55,869 nucleotides of DNA from Opitutus sp. GAS368 (GCA_945903465.1 CAMDOF010000031.1:1-55869), one strand, 5' to 3'; shown: positions 12,443 to 22,318, counted from the first letter of the stretch. Made by a program: numbers and translations. Notes: generated by a model not told the origin, from the letters alone.

Positions 12443-14362
12443 ATGTCCATGACTCCGCTCGATGAACTTCGCCACTCGTGCTCGCACGTTTTGGCGACCG
12501 CGATCCTCCGCATTTTTCCTGATGCCAAACTAGATATCGGCCCGCCAACGGATACCGGCTTCTATTATGACGTCGATCTCGAACATAAGTTCACCGTCGA
12601 CGATCTTACCAAGCTCGAAGCGGAGATGAAAAAAATCGCCGAGGAAAACCAACCGTTCCTGCGCAAGGAAGTCTCCCGCGATGAAGCCATTGAAATCATC
12701 AAGCAACGCGGGCAGGAGCGTTACAAATTGGGCCGGCTCGCCGATATTCCTGCCGACGAAAAAATTTCTTTTTATCAGAACGGCGAATTTATGGATCTCT
12801 GCGCCGGCACCCATGTGCGGTACAGCTCAAAGCTAAAGGCGTTTAAACTCCTCTCCATCGCCGGCGCGTACCACCGAGGCGACGAGAAAAACCAGCAGCT
12901 TCAGCGTATTTACGGCACCGCTTTCCCGTCGAAGGAAGAACTCGCCGCCTACCTCACGCAACTGGAGCAGGCGAAGCTCCGCGACCACCGAAAACTCGGC
13001 CGGGAGTTGAAGCTGTTCCACATCGACGAAGACGTCGGCCAGGGCCTGATCCTCTGGACCCCCAACGGCTCCATCATCCGGCAAGAGCTCCAAGACTTTA
13101 TCGGCGGCGAACTCCGCAAACAAGGTTACTCCCAAGTCTTCACTCCCCACATCGGCAAGCTCGAGCTTTATAAGACCTCGGGCCATTTCCCCTATTATAA
13201 GGAATCTCAATTCACACCCGTGCTTGAGAACGAGTCGATGGCCAAGGTACTCGCGGAAAACTGCTCGTGCGGCGAAGTCTTCGCACGACTCGATGCCGTC
13301 TCCGGCCAACTTCGCGATCAAATCAACACCCGCACCGGCCGCGAAACCATCACCGCCGATCGCGTCAAACCCAACGACCAACTCCTCGACGGCTTCATGC
13401 TGAAGCCCATGAACTGCCCGCATCATATCAAGATCTTCGCGTCGCAGCCTCACTCGTACCGGGACCTGCCGGTTCGCCTCGCGGAATTTGGTACGGTTTA
13501 TCGCTGGGAGCAAAGCGGCGAACTCAACGGCATGACGCGCGTCCGCGGTTTCACGCAAGACGACGCCCATCTTTTCTGCACCGAAGACCAGGTCGCCCAG
13601 GAATTGATCGGCTGCCTCGCTCTCGTGAAGACCGTCCTCACCACCCTCGGTATGCAGGACTACCGCGTACGCGTCGGTCTCCGCGATCCCGATTCCAACA
13701 AATACACCGGCGAATCCGCCAACTGGGACAAGGCCGAGAACGCCTGCCGCGCCGCCGCCCAAACCCTCGGCGTGCCGTTCACCGAGGAACCGGGTGAAGC
13801 CGCTTTTTACGGGCCCAAGATCGACTTCGTCATCAAGGACGTCATCGGTCGCGAATGGCAGCTCGGTACCGTGCAAGTAGACTATAATCTACCCATCCGC
13901 TTTGATCTCTCCTACATCGGCGCCGACAATCAGGCCCACCGCCCCGTCATGATTCATCGCGCGCCCTTCGGCTCAATGGAGCGTTTCTGTGGCGTTCTCA
14001 TCGAACACTTCGCTGGCGATTTTCCCGCGTGGCTTGCGCCCGAGCAAGTGCGGCTCGTACCCATCAGCGACAAAGTGATCGACTACGCGCGCGCGCAGTT
14101 GGCGAAACTCAAGGCCGAAGGGCTCCGCGCCTCGCTCGATGAGCACAGCGACAAATTGGGCGCCAAAATCCGCCGGGCCGAGCTCGACAAGATCCCCTAC
14201 ACGCTCGTCATCGGCCAAAAAGAAGCCGAAGCCCAGAGCGTAGCGGTCCGCTCCCGCGCCCGCGGCGACGAGGGCGTGATGACCACCGAGGCCTATATCG
14301 CCAAACTAAAAACCGAGGTCGCCACGCGCGCTCTGCCCGACAAAAAGAAGCCGGTCGCGTAA
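12443..14362 (+). CDS. thrS: Threonyl-tRNA synthetase lacking the TGS domain
   Basis: Class II synthetase that charges tRNA-Thr, 639 residues. The protein begins directly with the editing domain: HSCSH at residues 11-15 and the matching DLCAGTH near 118-124. The N-terminal TGS domain (about 60 residues in E. coli ThrRS) is absent, and an in-frame TAG lies nine codons upstream of the ATG, so no longer start is possible. Catalytic motifs are intact: KPMNCPHH (zinc Cys), YRWEQSGELNGMTRVRGFTQDDAHLF (motif 2 and zinc His) and IHRAPFGSMERF (motif 3 and zinc His). Between motif 1 and KPMNC there is an extra segment of about 50 residues (roughly 257-317) containing ENCSCGEVF. The C-terminal anticodon-binding domain is complete. 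A strong terminator follows. Confidence 0.95.
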   Translation: MSMTPLDELRHSCSHVLATAILRIFPDAKLDIGPPTDTGFYYDVDLEHKFTVDDLTKLEAEMKKIAEENQPFLRKEVSRDEAIEIIKQRGQERYKLGRLADIPADEKISFYQNGEFMDLCAGTHVRYSSKLKAFKLLSIAGAYHRGDEKNQQLQRIYGTAFPSKEELAAYLTQLEQAKLRDHRKLGRELKLFHIDEDVGQGLILWTPNGSIIRQELQDFIGGELRKQGYSQVFTPHIGKLELYKTSGHFPYYKESQFTPVLENESMAKVLAENCSCGEVFARLDAVSGQLRDQINTRTGRETITADRVKPNDQLLDGFMLKPMNCPHHIKIFASQPHSYRDLPVRLAEFGTVYRWEQSGELNGMTRVRGFTQDDAHLFCTEDQVAQELIGCLALVKTVLTTLGMQDYRVRVGLRDPDSNKYTGESANWDKAENACRAAAQTLGVPFTEEPGEAAFYGPKIDFVIKDVIGREWQLGTVQVDYNLPIRFDLSYIGADNQAHRPVMIHRAPFGSMERFCGVLIEHFAGDFPAWLAPEQVRLVPISDKVIDYARAQLAKLKAEGLRASLDEHSDKLGAKIRRAELDKIPYTLVIGQKEAEAQSVAVRSRARGDEGVMTTEAYIAKLKTEVATRALPDKKKPVA

Positions 14363-14395
14363 GCCCGCCCCGATTTTCACTCGCGCGCCTTCACC

Positions 14396-14427
14396 GCGCG
14401 CCCGTCACCCCGGGCGCGCTTTTTTTT
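14396..14427 (+). terminator. Rho-independent terminator of thrS
   Basis: A perfect 9-bp stem GCGCGCCCG / CGGGCGCGC with a 6-base loop, followed directly by eight T residues. It lies 33 bases after the thrS stop codon and ends the cysS-thrS unit. Confidence 0.93.
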
Positions 14428-14798
14428 AAAACATCGCCGATCGCGCGGTCGCTTCCCTGCGAGCATGACCGCCCTGCGCCCTGCTCGTAGCCCTGCTCGT
14501 CTGCCATCGCAACTTCACCGGGGATTTCCGAGTTCGAAAGCGGTTTCGACGGGCCCGCCGGCGACCCGGGTGCGCCTCACTCGGCTTGGCCAGCGGAATA
14601 ACGTGGAGCCCAACGCGCCCGGAAGCGTCCTCCGGCAGGCGCCCACCCTTGAAAGCAGGCGCGCTCCGCCTAAAAAAAGTTGGTGACCCCGGCCCCCCCG
14701 GCGAAAGCACCGGCCTCCCGCGACTTTAAGATTAGGCCTGCGTGCACGGGCGCCGCCCAACGCAACCCCAGTGCCGTACCGGCCGCCCACAGATCGAA
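14428..14798. other. Convergent intergenic region, thrS / pectate lyase
   Basis: About 370 bases after the thrS terminator and before the stop of the leftward pectate lyase gene. I find no credible gene. A run of seven A near 14673 would read as a T-tract on the minus strand, but no strong stem precedes it. Confidence 0.35.
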
Positions 14799-16139
14799 TC
14801 AATCTCGACCGAGCACCAATCCGTTGAGGTATTCTTCCACGTTCGTATACCCATCGCCGTCCCGATCGGCCGCCCCGTCCGCTGGATTGCGCGGATCCAA
14901 ACCATGCGACACCTCCCACGCATCGGGCATCCCGTCGCCGTCTGTATCCACAATTAACTTACCCATTTTAAGCACCGGCCAACCGCCAACTTCCTCCTGA
15001 GAATCAATCAGCTTGCCCGTGCGCGTGCGCACGTGGCCCACCAGGCGAGCGTCGACCGCATCGCGTACCGGGCGCGAGGCGCCCACCTCCGCCAAAACCA
15101 GCGCCAGCGCCGCTTGGGCCGACACGGTGCTCACCGCCGGCGCCGCAAACGGGATCGATGTCGTCTGCACTTCACGCTTCCCCTCGAATTCCACCGAACT
15201 GAAAAACTGGCGGTTATCCGCCGTCAGCTCGTCATTCCCCTCGAGAATATTGTCGCGGATAAAATAAGTCAGGTCGGAAGGATGCCCCACGGTAATCGGC
15301 GTCTTCGCGTGACTGTTCGGTCCCGGGCGAAGGTAGTTCGCCACGTAATTAACCTTGAGAATACCCTGCGTCAGGCCCGAGGCCGTACCGCCGAAATTAT
15401 AGATGATGTTGTTGCGCACATCGAAGGTTGGAAACGTCGGCCCCCGCCCGTAATTATCGCCCAGTCGCGGGTTGCGCGAGTCGTTGTGAATCCAGAGATT
15501 GTGGTGCCACGAAACTGGCCCATTGGCCCGCGCGAGCGATCCGTAACCATGCTTGCCCTTCGCGTGTTTGCTTTGGTTCAGCGACTCGCCGATCAAGCAC
15601 CACTGGATCGTGCAATCCGCATCGACGCCAGAGGTGGAGAGGCATTCATCGACCGACCAGGTCGCCGAACAATGATCGATGATGCAGTGATGCGCGCCAT
15701 TCAGCAAATCGATACAATCATCTTCCCGCCCGCTCTGATCACCGAGCCGCACCCGCAGGTAACGCACCACGACATCATGCGTCGCGATCCCGAAGCTGGC
15801 CCCGCGCAAACAAACGCCATCGCCGGGCGCGCTCTGACCCGCGATGGTCAAAAATGGATTCTTCACCACCACGGGACGCTGCAGCGTAATCGTCCCAGCG
15901 ATCCGAAACACCACGATGCGCGCACCGTCCATCTCACAAGCGGCCCGAAAACTTCCCGAACCCGCGTCAGCGAGCGTCGTGACGGCGATCACCTTGCCAC
16001 CGCGCCCACCCGGCGTCTCCGCGCCAAAACCTTCCGCCCCGGGAAAAGCCGGCACCGCCGCGCCACCGAGCGGGACTAAGCCCGCCAGCAGCGACCAAGC
16101 GATGATCACGATAAGATGAATCCGTAGAAGTGAGCGCAT
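14799..16139 (-). CDS. Pectate lyase-like secreted protein with C-terminal calcium-binding repeat
   Basis: Secreted right-handed beta-helix protein resembling PL1 pectate lyases, which cleave polygalacturonate by beta-elimination with calcium. The ATG at 16139 (MRSLLRIHLIVIIAW...) gives 446 residues with a clean signal peptide; the frame extends 20 codons further without one. Seen: PAFPGAEGFGAETPGGRGG at the mature N-terminus, then the helix rungs VVVRYLRVRLGDQ, EDDCIDLLNGAHHCIIDHCSATWSVDE and the loop HHNLWIHNDSRNPR. The C-terminus has DTDGDGMPDAWE and DRDGDGYTNVEEYL, which resemble thrombospondin type-3/dockerin-type calcium loops. The pectinesterase gene ends 78 bases upstream on the same strand, so both pectin enzymes are probably co-expressed. 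Confidence 0.87.
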   Translation of the reverse strand: MRSLLRIHLIVIIAWSLLAGLVPLGGAAVPAFPGAEGFGAETPGGRGGKVIAVTTLADAGSGSFRAACEMDGARIVVFRIAGTITLQRPVVVKNPFLTIAGQSAPGDGVCLRGASFGIATHDVVVRYLRVRLGDQSGREDDCIDLLNGAHHCIIDHCSATWSVDECLSTSGVDADCTIQWCLIGESLNQSKHAKGKHGYGSLARANGPVSWHHNLWIHNDSRNPRLGDNYGRGPTFPTFDVRNNIIYNFGGTASGLTQGILKVNYVANYLRPGPNSHAKTPITVGHPSDLTYFIRDNILEGNDELTADNRQFFSSVEFEGKREVQTTSIPFAAPAVSTVSAQAALALVLAEVGASRPVRDAVDARLVGHVRTRTGKLIDSQEEVGGWPVLKMGKLIVDTDGDGMPDAWEVSHGLDPRNPADGAADRDGDGYTNVEEYLNGLVLGRD

Positions 16140-16217
16140 GGGAGATTGGTGGCGAGACGTACTCCGCCGAAAATCGTTCCGCCGGCCCGCCACCCGCACC
16201 CGCCGCTCACGACGACC

Positions 16218-19200
16218 TCAAGGCAGTTCATAGACTTCTAACAACGCGACCCCCGTCGAACCATCCGCTCCCGTCACTTGCGCGGTATAATTTCCCGGCG
16301 CAAGATTCACCACGACGGCCGCATCCGCGTTGGCGTTGGCGTTGGCGGCGGCGGCAGCCAGCGGGAAAGCGCCCGATTCCGTCGCCGCGAGTAAAATCGC
16401 CGGAGCATCGCCGCCTTGGCTCCAATTGCTGTTCTCCACTAACAAACGACTGCCCTCAAAAACTTTCAGCAGCGGCCGCAAGAGGGCGCCGCCGACCCCG
16501 AATTGCACGAGCCCCGGGCCCACGGCGCGCACGAGCAGGCGTTTCGGGGCCGTCCCCACCACCACCATGCCGCCAATCAGCGCATCCTCATCCCGCCCCG
16601 CAAACGCCCGCGTCGAAAGATTGGCGAGCCGCTGCGCCAAATTCGTCGGCGCCAAGTCATAGATTTCCACCAGCGCATTGCCGACCGCCCCCGCGACACC
16701 CGCGATTGTCGCGGTATAGGCGCCCGGGGCGAGCGTGATCGCCAGGGCCGCGTCCGCACTCCCCGCCCCCAACTCGAACAAACCCACACTCGCAAATGCC
16801 GCCGCCAACGTCGGACCGTTGCCGTCGTTGGCCCAGCCAGCGTTCGCCGCCAAGAGCGTGCTTCCCCGGAACAATTCCAGCCGCGGCACGGCCAGCGCCG
16901 TCCGCACACCGAACAAGCCAAGGGTCGGACCGACGCCGCGCACCAACATGCGCCGCGGCGCATCCCCCGAAATCACAAACCCGACGATCGCCGTGCTGTC
17001 ACCCCCGCTCACCCGCGCCCGCGTGGCCAACCCCGTCAACCGCTGCCCCGGAGAACTCGTGTCATTAGCCGTCACCAAAGTTCGGATACCCGCAATCCCT
17101 CCCGCGGGAGCCCGCAGGGTCGCTTCCCCTCCGCCCAAGCTCGCACTCAGCACATACCCGCCGGCTGTCGTGACGTTGAGCCGGCCCGTTGCATCCACGG
17201 CACCGAAGCCCGCATCATTCGCCCCTTCCACCACCACCACCATCGCCAAGCCACTTGCGCCCACAATCGCATCCACCGCCAGCGCACTGCCCACCCCGCG
17301 TAAATTATAATAGCCGGCCAGATTGGCCAACGCCCCTTCCCCCAGCGCACGACTGCCGGTCAGGACCGCCCCGACAGGCCCCAACCCCGTGACCGCGCCC
17401 GTCAGACGATTGATCACGCCGTCAAATACCGCCCCACCCCCCGTCGCCCGCCACCGCCCGCCATCGTCGACCGCCACCGTATGCGCGACCAACGCCCCCG
17501 CCACCCCGGGCCCGCGGGCGAGGAACACCGCCGTCTGATCATCCCGAACATACAGACCGAAGCTTCCCCCTCCGGTAAACGTGCCAAAATAAGCACCCAC
17601 GAACCCACCGCGCGTGACAGTTAGCGTCGCACTCCCGCTCGTCACCGCTCCGGCCGCATTCGTCAGCCGCACCGCATACACCCCCGCATCCGCCGGCTGA
17701 ACATTCGCCAGCACCAACGTCGCCGCGTTCCCGCCCACAATCGGCACATTGCTCCGCAACCACTGATAGACCGGCGGCGGCGCCCCATTCGCCGCCACCG
17801 TCAAACGCACCGTCGAGCCCGCCAGCGCGCTCCGGCTAAGCGGCGCGGCCTCGATCGTGGGAGGAATCAGCGGAACAAACCCAACCACAAACTCCGGGTC
17901 GCGATACTGCCGGGCCCTCAGGTCGTCAATTTGGCGCGAGTCCCGCAACCGCCCGCTGACGTCGAGCGTGGCGCCCGCAGCATCAGTCGACTGATATTCC
18001 CAAAATTGCAGATCCGGCGCACTGGTCGCATTATCCAGCCGCCAGCCGTCCCGCGCCACATGCACGCCCATCACACAATTGATAAAAACGACCTGGCTGT
18101 ACGGCCAACCGGTGCCCCCGCCCGCGCGGGGATCAATCCGCGCTAAACGCACCTCCGCGACCCCGGCCGCCGCCGTCAGCCGGCAATCCACATACACGTA
18201 GCCTCGCTGCCCCGCTCCGTTCCGCACCTGCGCGTAGTAACCGCCCGACGACAGCGCCTTCAATTCACAGCGTTGAAAATAACCCGCGCCGCCACCCCAC
18301 ATAAAATCAACATCACCCTCGATCAGACTATCCGTCACGAAGAGCGCACCATTCCAGAGCAGGGTGTCCTGGTAGCTGCGCAGGTTGACGCGATCCAGGA
18401 CCGCCCGCCGGCCGCTTCCACGAAGCGCTTCCGCCTGCGATCCGCCGAGCGGCGTGAGATTGCGCAGCGTGATCGTCTCCAGCGTAAAATCATTGGCATC
18501 GACCGAAAACATCGCGCGGTTGTTACCACTGTTGAGTGTATTATTATTCGGATACGCGATGACCGTCTGCTCTCGGTCCTCTCCGCGCACGGTGATAAAC
18601 GGCTTGCTCGCGCCGATATAATTCAGCTCCCGATAGGTGCCCCGCTTCACCGAGATGATCACCCGCGCGGCGTTGCCCACCGGCACAAAATCAATCGCGC
18701 CCTGCACACTGCCAAAATCACCACTCCCATCCGCGGCCACCGTCACGGCCAAGGCGCCCGGCAGGGGGCCCGCATTTTTTGTGGTAAAACGCCATTCCGC
18801 CGCTTCCGAAATCCCCAGAAAGGTCGCGCCGCTCGTCTCCAAAATCACCCCACTCTCAACCGTCACGTAATAGGTCTGATTATAACCGAGCACGCCGGCC
18901 CGCGGATAGATCGTCACCGTGTCGCCGTCCGCGACCACCGGTAGAAAATTATAGGGCGTCGCATTCGTCCCCACCAAGCGCTGCGGGTTCGCCCCCAGAT
19001 CCAACGTTTCGACCAGGGTGTTGTCGGCTGCTCGCACAATCCGCACGCGACCACTCAGCCCCGCCCGGGCCCCTCGATCAAACGTCAATCGCAAGGCGGC
19101 ATCCGGATTAACCGTCGTCGCTCCCGTCTGCGGATATCGCCCAACCACCTTCATGGTCGACAGTGTTGTCAGGACAGCCGCCGCACTCGTCACCGAGCCC

Positions 19201-20720
19201 GCGCCATTCGTGATGCGCACCGTATAGGCGCCCAATTGCGCACCGGTCACGTTGGGAATCGCCAGCGTCGCCGCGGTCACCCCACTGAGCGGCGCCCCGT
19301 CCCGCAACCACTGATACGTCAAGGGCGCGGTCCCCGTCGCGACCACTCCAAATTGCGCGCTCTGCCCCGCCGTCACGAGGAGGCTCAGCGGTTGCGTCGT
19401 GATCACCGGGGCCACGTTCACCACCAGCGTCGCCGGCATACTTACGACCGCGGTCACCGCATTCCGCACGACGACTGCATAGACACCCGCATCCGCCGCC
19501 GCGACGGCGCCGAGCGTCAGCGCCGCGCCGGTCCCGCCGGGAATCGCCACGCTGTTCTTCTGCCATTCATAACTCAGCGGCGCCGAACCAAAGGCGCTCA
19601 CGGTGAACGTCACGCTTTGCCCAACATTGACCGACTGGCCGAGAGGATGGGTTTCAATTGTCGCCGCGATCGGCGTTGTCGAGATAACCACGGTGGCCGC
19701 ACTGCTGATCGCGCTACCATACCCGTTTGAGACGATGACACTGTAAGCGCCAACTTCCGCCGCGGTCACACCGGCAAACGTGTACCGGGCCGCACTTGCA
19801 CCGACGATCGGAATGCCGTCTTTTCTCCACTGATACAGCAACGGCGCCGTCCCCACCGCCGTCACCACCAGACTGCCGCTCTGATTCGGGTTGACGATCA
19901 GCGGTTGGGGTTGGGCCGTGATGACAGGAATGGAGACGACCGTCACACCCGTGACCGCCTCCAGGGTCAACGTGATCGGTGCGACGGTGGTATTCAGCAA
20001 CATGAAGCCGAGTTCGTTGAATTGCGTCGCCGCCGGCGGGTTGTCGGGATTCGTGAAGGCCGTCTGACTGAGGCCATCCCCGCGCAACCACACTCCGGCC
20101 GCATCTGTCGCCGAGTTCGTCCCGAGAGAAATTCCGCCGGCCGAGCGATTGAGGCGAAAACTAAGGACATAAGGTACCCCATCGGTCAGCGCACCGGCGG
20201 TCTGCACCGCGCTCCCGGTTCCGAGGTTAACGAAGGACCCGGCGGAGGGGTTGAGCAAACTCGCTGACCCACCCGCGCTTTGACGTCTCCGCAACTCAAG
20301 GAGGCTGCCCGTGGCTCTTCCATTTACCCATACAAAATACCCGGTATCATCACTAAAATTCCCCGCCGTCCCCCCGGTATTAAAAAGGCCCACGCCCAGA
20401 GCGCGCGTCCCAGCCGCGAGCGCATTTAATCCGCCGCTCACAGAAAACGTCAGCGATATTTCCACCGGGGTTGCGGTCGTCGCCGAGAGATCGATCGGCA
20501 CAAGATTCGTCGTCACCAACGTGGCCCGCTGACCCGCCGCCACCGTGAGAGTGACTCGCTCACCCACACTGGTGACCGGCGTGAGGGTCGTCTCGTCATA
20601 AACCGACCACGCCAACTGGGCGCGGGCACCCAGCGCAACGAGGGAAAAAAGCACGGTCGCAAGTCGGCGAATTGCCCGGCCCGCAGTGCGCAGTGAAAGA
20701 TCCGAGTCGAAGCTCATCAT
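16218..20720 (-). CDS. Giant secreted pectinesterase with Ig-like domains and duplicated C-terminal module
   Basis: Multidomain secreted protein of 1500 residues. In order: signal peptide (about 1-35), an N-terminal jelly-roll-like region (36-262), three Ig-like domains (about 265-350, 353-437, 441-520), a Big_5-type Ig domain (522-650), a CE8 pectinesterase (about 655-945), and a fourth Ig-like domain (954-1037). Then follow an unassigned region (1038-1225) and two copies of one module (about 1228-1358 and 1363-1500). The esterase keeps the catalytic aspartates in YQDTL and GDVDFMWG and a glutamine in SQAEAL. The usual LGRPW motif reads LARID, so the substrate-binding Trp is replaced. It should demethylate pectin so that the neighbouring lyase can cut. 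The domain count suggests a large cell-surface enzyme. Confidence 0.9.
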   Translation of the reverse strand: MMSFDSDLSLRTAGRAIRRLATVLFSLVALGARAQLAWSVYDETTLTPVTSVGERVTLTVAAGQRATLVTTNLVPIDLSATTATPVEISLTFSVSGGLNALAAGTRALGVGLFNTGGTAGNFSDDTGYFVWVNGRATGSLLELRRRQSAGGSASLLNPSAGSFVNLGTGSAVQTAGALTDGVPYVLSFRLNRSAGGISLGTNSATDAAGVWLRGDGLSQTAFTNPDNPPAATQFNELGFMLLNTTVAPITLTLEAVTGVTVVSIPVITAQPQPLIVNPNQSGSLVVTAVGTAPLLYQWRKDGIPIVGASAARYTFAGVTAAEVGAYSVIVSNGYGSAISSAATVVISTTPIAATIETHPLGQSVNVGQSVTFTVSAFGSAPLSYEWQKNSVAIPGGTGAALTLGAVAAADAGVYAVVVRNAVTAVVSMPATLVVNVAPVITTQPLSLLVTAGQSAQFGVVATGTAPLTYQWLRDGAPLSGVTAATLAIPNVTGAQLGAYTVRITNGAGSVTSAAAVLTTLSTMKVVGRYPQTGATTVNPDAALRLTFDRGARAGLSGRVRIVRAADNTLVETLDLGANPQRLVGTNATPYNFLPVVADGDTVTIYPRAGVLGYNQTYYVTVESGVILETSGATFLGISEAAEWRFTTKNAGPLPGALAVTVAADGSGDFGSVQGAIDFVPVGNAARVIISVKRGTYRELNYIGASKPFITVRGEDREQTVIAYPNNNTLNSGNNRAMFSVDANDFTLETITLRNLTPLGGSQAEALRGSGRRAVLDRVNLRSYQDTLLWNGALFVTDSLIEGDVDFMWGGGAGYFQRCELKALSSGGYYAQVRNGAGQRGYVYVDCRLTAAAGVAEVRLARIDPRAGGGTGWPYSQVVFINCVMGVHVARDGWRLDNATSAPDLQFWEYQSTDAAGATLDVSGRLRDSRQIDDLRARQYRDPEFVVGFVPLIPPTIEAAPLSRSALAGSTVRLTVAANGAPPPVYQWLRSNVPIVGGNAATLVLANVQPADAGVYAVRLTNAAGAVTSGSATLTVTRGGFVGAYFGTFTGGGSFGLYVRDDQTAVFLARGPGVAGALVAHTVAVDDGGRWRATGGGAVFDGVINRLTGAVTGLGPVGAVLTGSRALGEGALANLAGYYNLRGVGSALAVDAIVGASGLAMVVVVEGANDAGFGAVDATGRLNVTTAGGYVLSASLGGGEATLRAPAGGIAGIRTLVTANDTSSPGQRLTGLATRARVSGGDSTAIVGFVISGDAPRRMLVRGVGPTLGLFGVRTALAVPRLELFRGSTLLAANAGWANDGNGPTLAAAFASVGLFELGAGSADAALAITLAPGAYTATIAGVAGAVGNALVEIYDLAPTNLAQRLANLSTRAFAGRDEDALIGGMVVVGTAPKRLLVRAVGPGLVQFGVGGALLRPLLKVFEGSRLLVENSNWSQGGDAPAILLAATESGAFPLAAAAANANANADAAVVVNLAPGNYTAQVTGADGSTGVALLEVYELP

Positions 20721-20835
20721 GGTTGGGTAGTCAGAAAATTAAAAAGCAACGCGCCTGACGCCGCGCCCCGGCGGCGCCCGCTCCTGAGCAACGCCGCTTC
20801 CTTCCACAGAGCAACGGAAAACTCCTCCGCGGACC

Positions 20836-21927
20836 TCAGACCGTAATCGGCGTGACGCCGTGGCCCGCCGTTATGTGCGCCACCGAGAGCTTGCCACCAT
20901 CAGCCGCGTAACCACCGACAAAAGGATTGCTCGCGAGAAACCAGGGCGTGTCGAGATCCGCAAAGCGAAAACCACCGAGGCCTGCCGCGAAACACGCCGA
21001 AACCGTCATCGTCAGGATCGATTCAATATTTCCACCCACCATCAGCTCAAGCCCAGCCAGGCGCGCCACTTTCACAATTTTCATGGCTTCGGCCAGACCT
21101 GCCTTCATCAATTTAATGTTAACCACATCGGCCGCTCCCGCCTCGGCAATGCGGCGCACATCAGCCACGGTTCGCACGGCTTCGTCTGCCGCCACCAGCC
21201 AACCGGACTCCTCGCGCAAAAGACGCATCCCCACCAGATCTCTTTTCGGGAGCCACTGTTCCAGGAGAGCTGGCTTGATTTTCGCTCGCTTCAGCAGCTG
21301 AACCAAAATCGCCGCCTCGGCCCGGGTGAGGCCGGCGTTGCCATCGAGAATCAACGGCGCCCGCGGCGCCACCTCGCGAATCGCCACGATGCGAGCAAAG
21401 TCGTGAGCCGGCCCGAGCGGCCCGCCGATCTTGACCTTGATCGTGCGAATGCGCCGCTCCCGCAGAGCTCGCGTCGCCCTCGCCGCTTCGTCCGGCGTGC
21501 CGGTCGTCACCGTCATATCAGTTTCCAAGCGGGTACCGGCACCTCCGAAAAAACTCCACAACGGGACCCCCTCGCGGCGCGTCAATGCATCGATTAGCGC
21601 CACCTCGAGCGCGCAGAGCGCGGCACCAGAGCGAATCGACGAACGTCGCCGAAACTCCCGGCCAAGGTCACGCCAATCACTCACTTCGAAACCGACGATC
21701 CACGCTTGGACCGCCCGTAGCGCCGAGAGCGCGGCGGCCTGCGTCTCACCGTTGTAAGCCGGCAGCGGGGCCGCCTCACCATAGCCAATCGAGCCATCAT
21801 CTAGGACCAGCGTCACCAGTCCATTATTCGCCATCGACTGCGCCCCGCCAGAGATGCCAAATGGCTCGAACAGCGGAATGTCGAGGGGGGCGACGTCGCA
21901 ACGACGGATACGAATGGATTTTTTCAC
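20836..21927 (-). CDS. Enolase-superfamily dipeptide epimerase
   Basis: Member of the mandelate racemase/muconate lactonizing enzyme family, closest in type to L-Ala-D/L-Glu (dipeptide) epimerases, which recycle murein peptides. I choose the GTG at 21927 (VKKSIRIRRCDV..., 363 residues), since the frame upstream to 22215 does not look coding. Seen: the capping-domain segment PLFEPFGISGG, the catalytic KxK in TIKVKIGG, metal ligands Asp in LILDGNAG, Glu in LLEQWLP and Asp in VAADEAVRT, and the second catalytic Lys in VNIKLMKAG. The C-terminal GGNIESILT and FADLDTPW motifs match the family. Actual dipeptide specificity cannot be read from the sequence. The next gene is divergent. Confidence 0.85.
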   Translation of the reverse strand: MKKSIRIRRCDVAPLDIPLFEPFGISGGAQSMANNGLVTLVLDDGSIGYGEAAPLPAYNGETQAAALSALRAVQAWIVGFEVSDWRDLGREFRRRSSIRSGAALCALEVALIDALTRREGVPLWSFFGGAGTRLETDMTVTTGTPDEAARATRALRERRIRTIKVKIGGPLGPAHDFARIVAIREVAPRAPLILDGNAGLTRAEAAILVQLLKRAKIKPALLEQWLPKRDLVGMRLLREESGWLVAADEAVRTVADVRRIAEAGAADVVNIKLMKAGLAEAMKIVKVARLAGLELMVGGNIESILTMTVSACFAAGLGGFRFADLDTPWFLASNPFVGGYAADGGKLSVAHITAGHGVTPITV

Positions 21928-22289
21928 GGCCAATGAGAAGGCGCCGACACCCACGCCGCAAGCGCGCCGTACCCTGTCGCCACGACAACGCTGCACGCCG
22001 CCTTTCGCCTCTAAGTTTTTCGCCGACGCGGGAAACCCGGCCGACGTAACGCCCCCCGCCTGACACCAAGACGCCCGTTGCCTAATCATATCCTCCGCGG
22101 CCGGCTGCTCGCAACCACCCCGCGCACCCGACCGCTGGCGCGGCCTCCGCCGCAACGCAATCCGGATCGAATCATGGAACAAGCCGTGCTGACCGATCAC
22201 CGAATGCGCGGCCAACAGACTTGATTTCCCGAGACCATTTTTCTTAAGAAATGACGTCTTATTTATGAAGATGCCTATTTCCGGCGGCT

Positions 22290-22318
22290 TTGACCAAGTC
22301 GGCGGTGGTTAATTTTAT
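22290..22318 (+). promoter_or_regulatory. Candidate sigma-70 promoter for the fucose-isomerase-like gene
   Basis: TTGACC at 22290-22295 and TTTTAT at 22313-22318 with 17 bases between them, in an AT-rich patch of an otherwise GC-rich divergent region. It points toward the gene starting at 22447. This rests on consensus match only. Confidence 0.35.

Noticed and set aside
15033..16079. Open frame of 348 codons on the plus strand
   Set aside because: Antisense to the pectate lyase-like gene, Arg/His-rich and without motifs.
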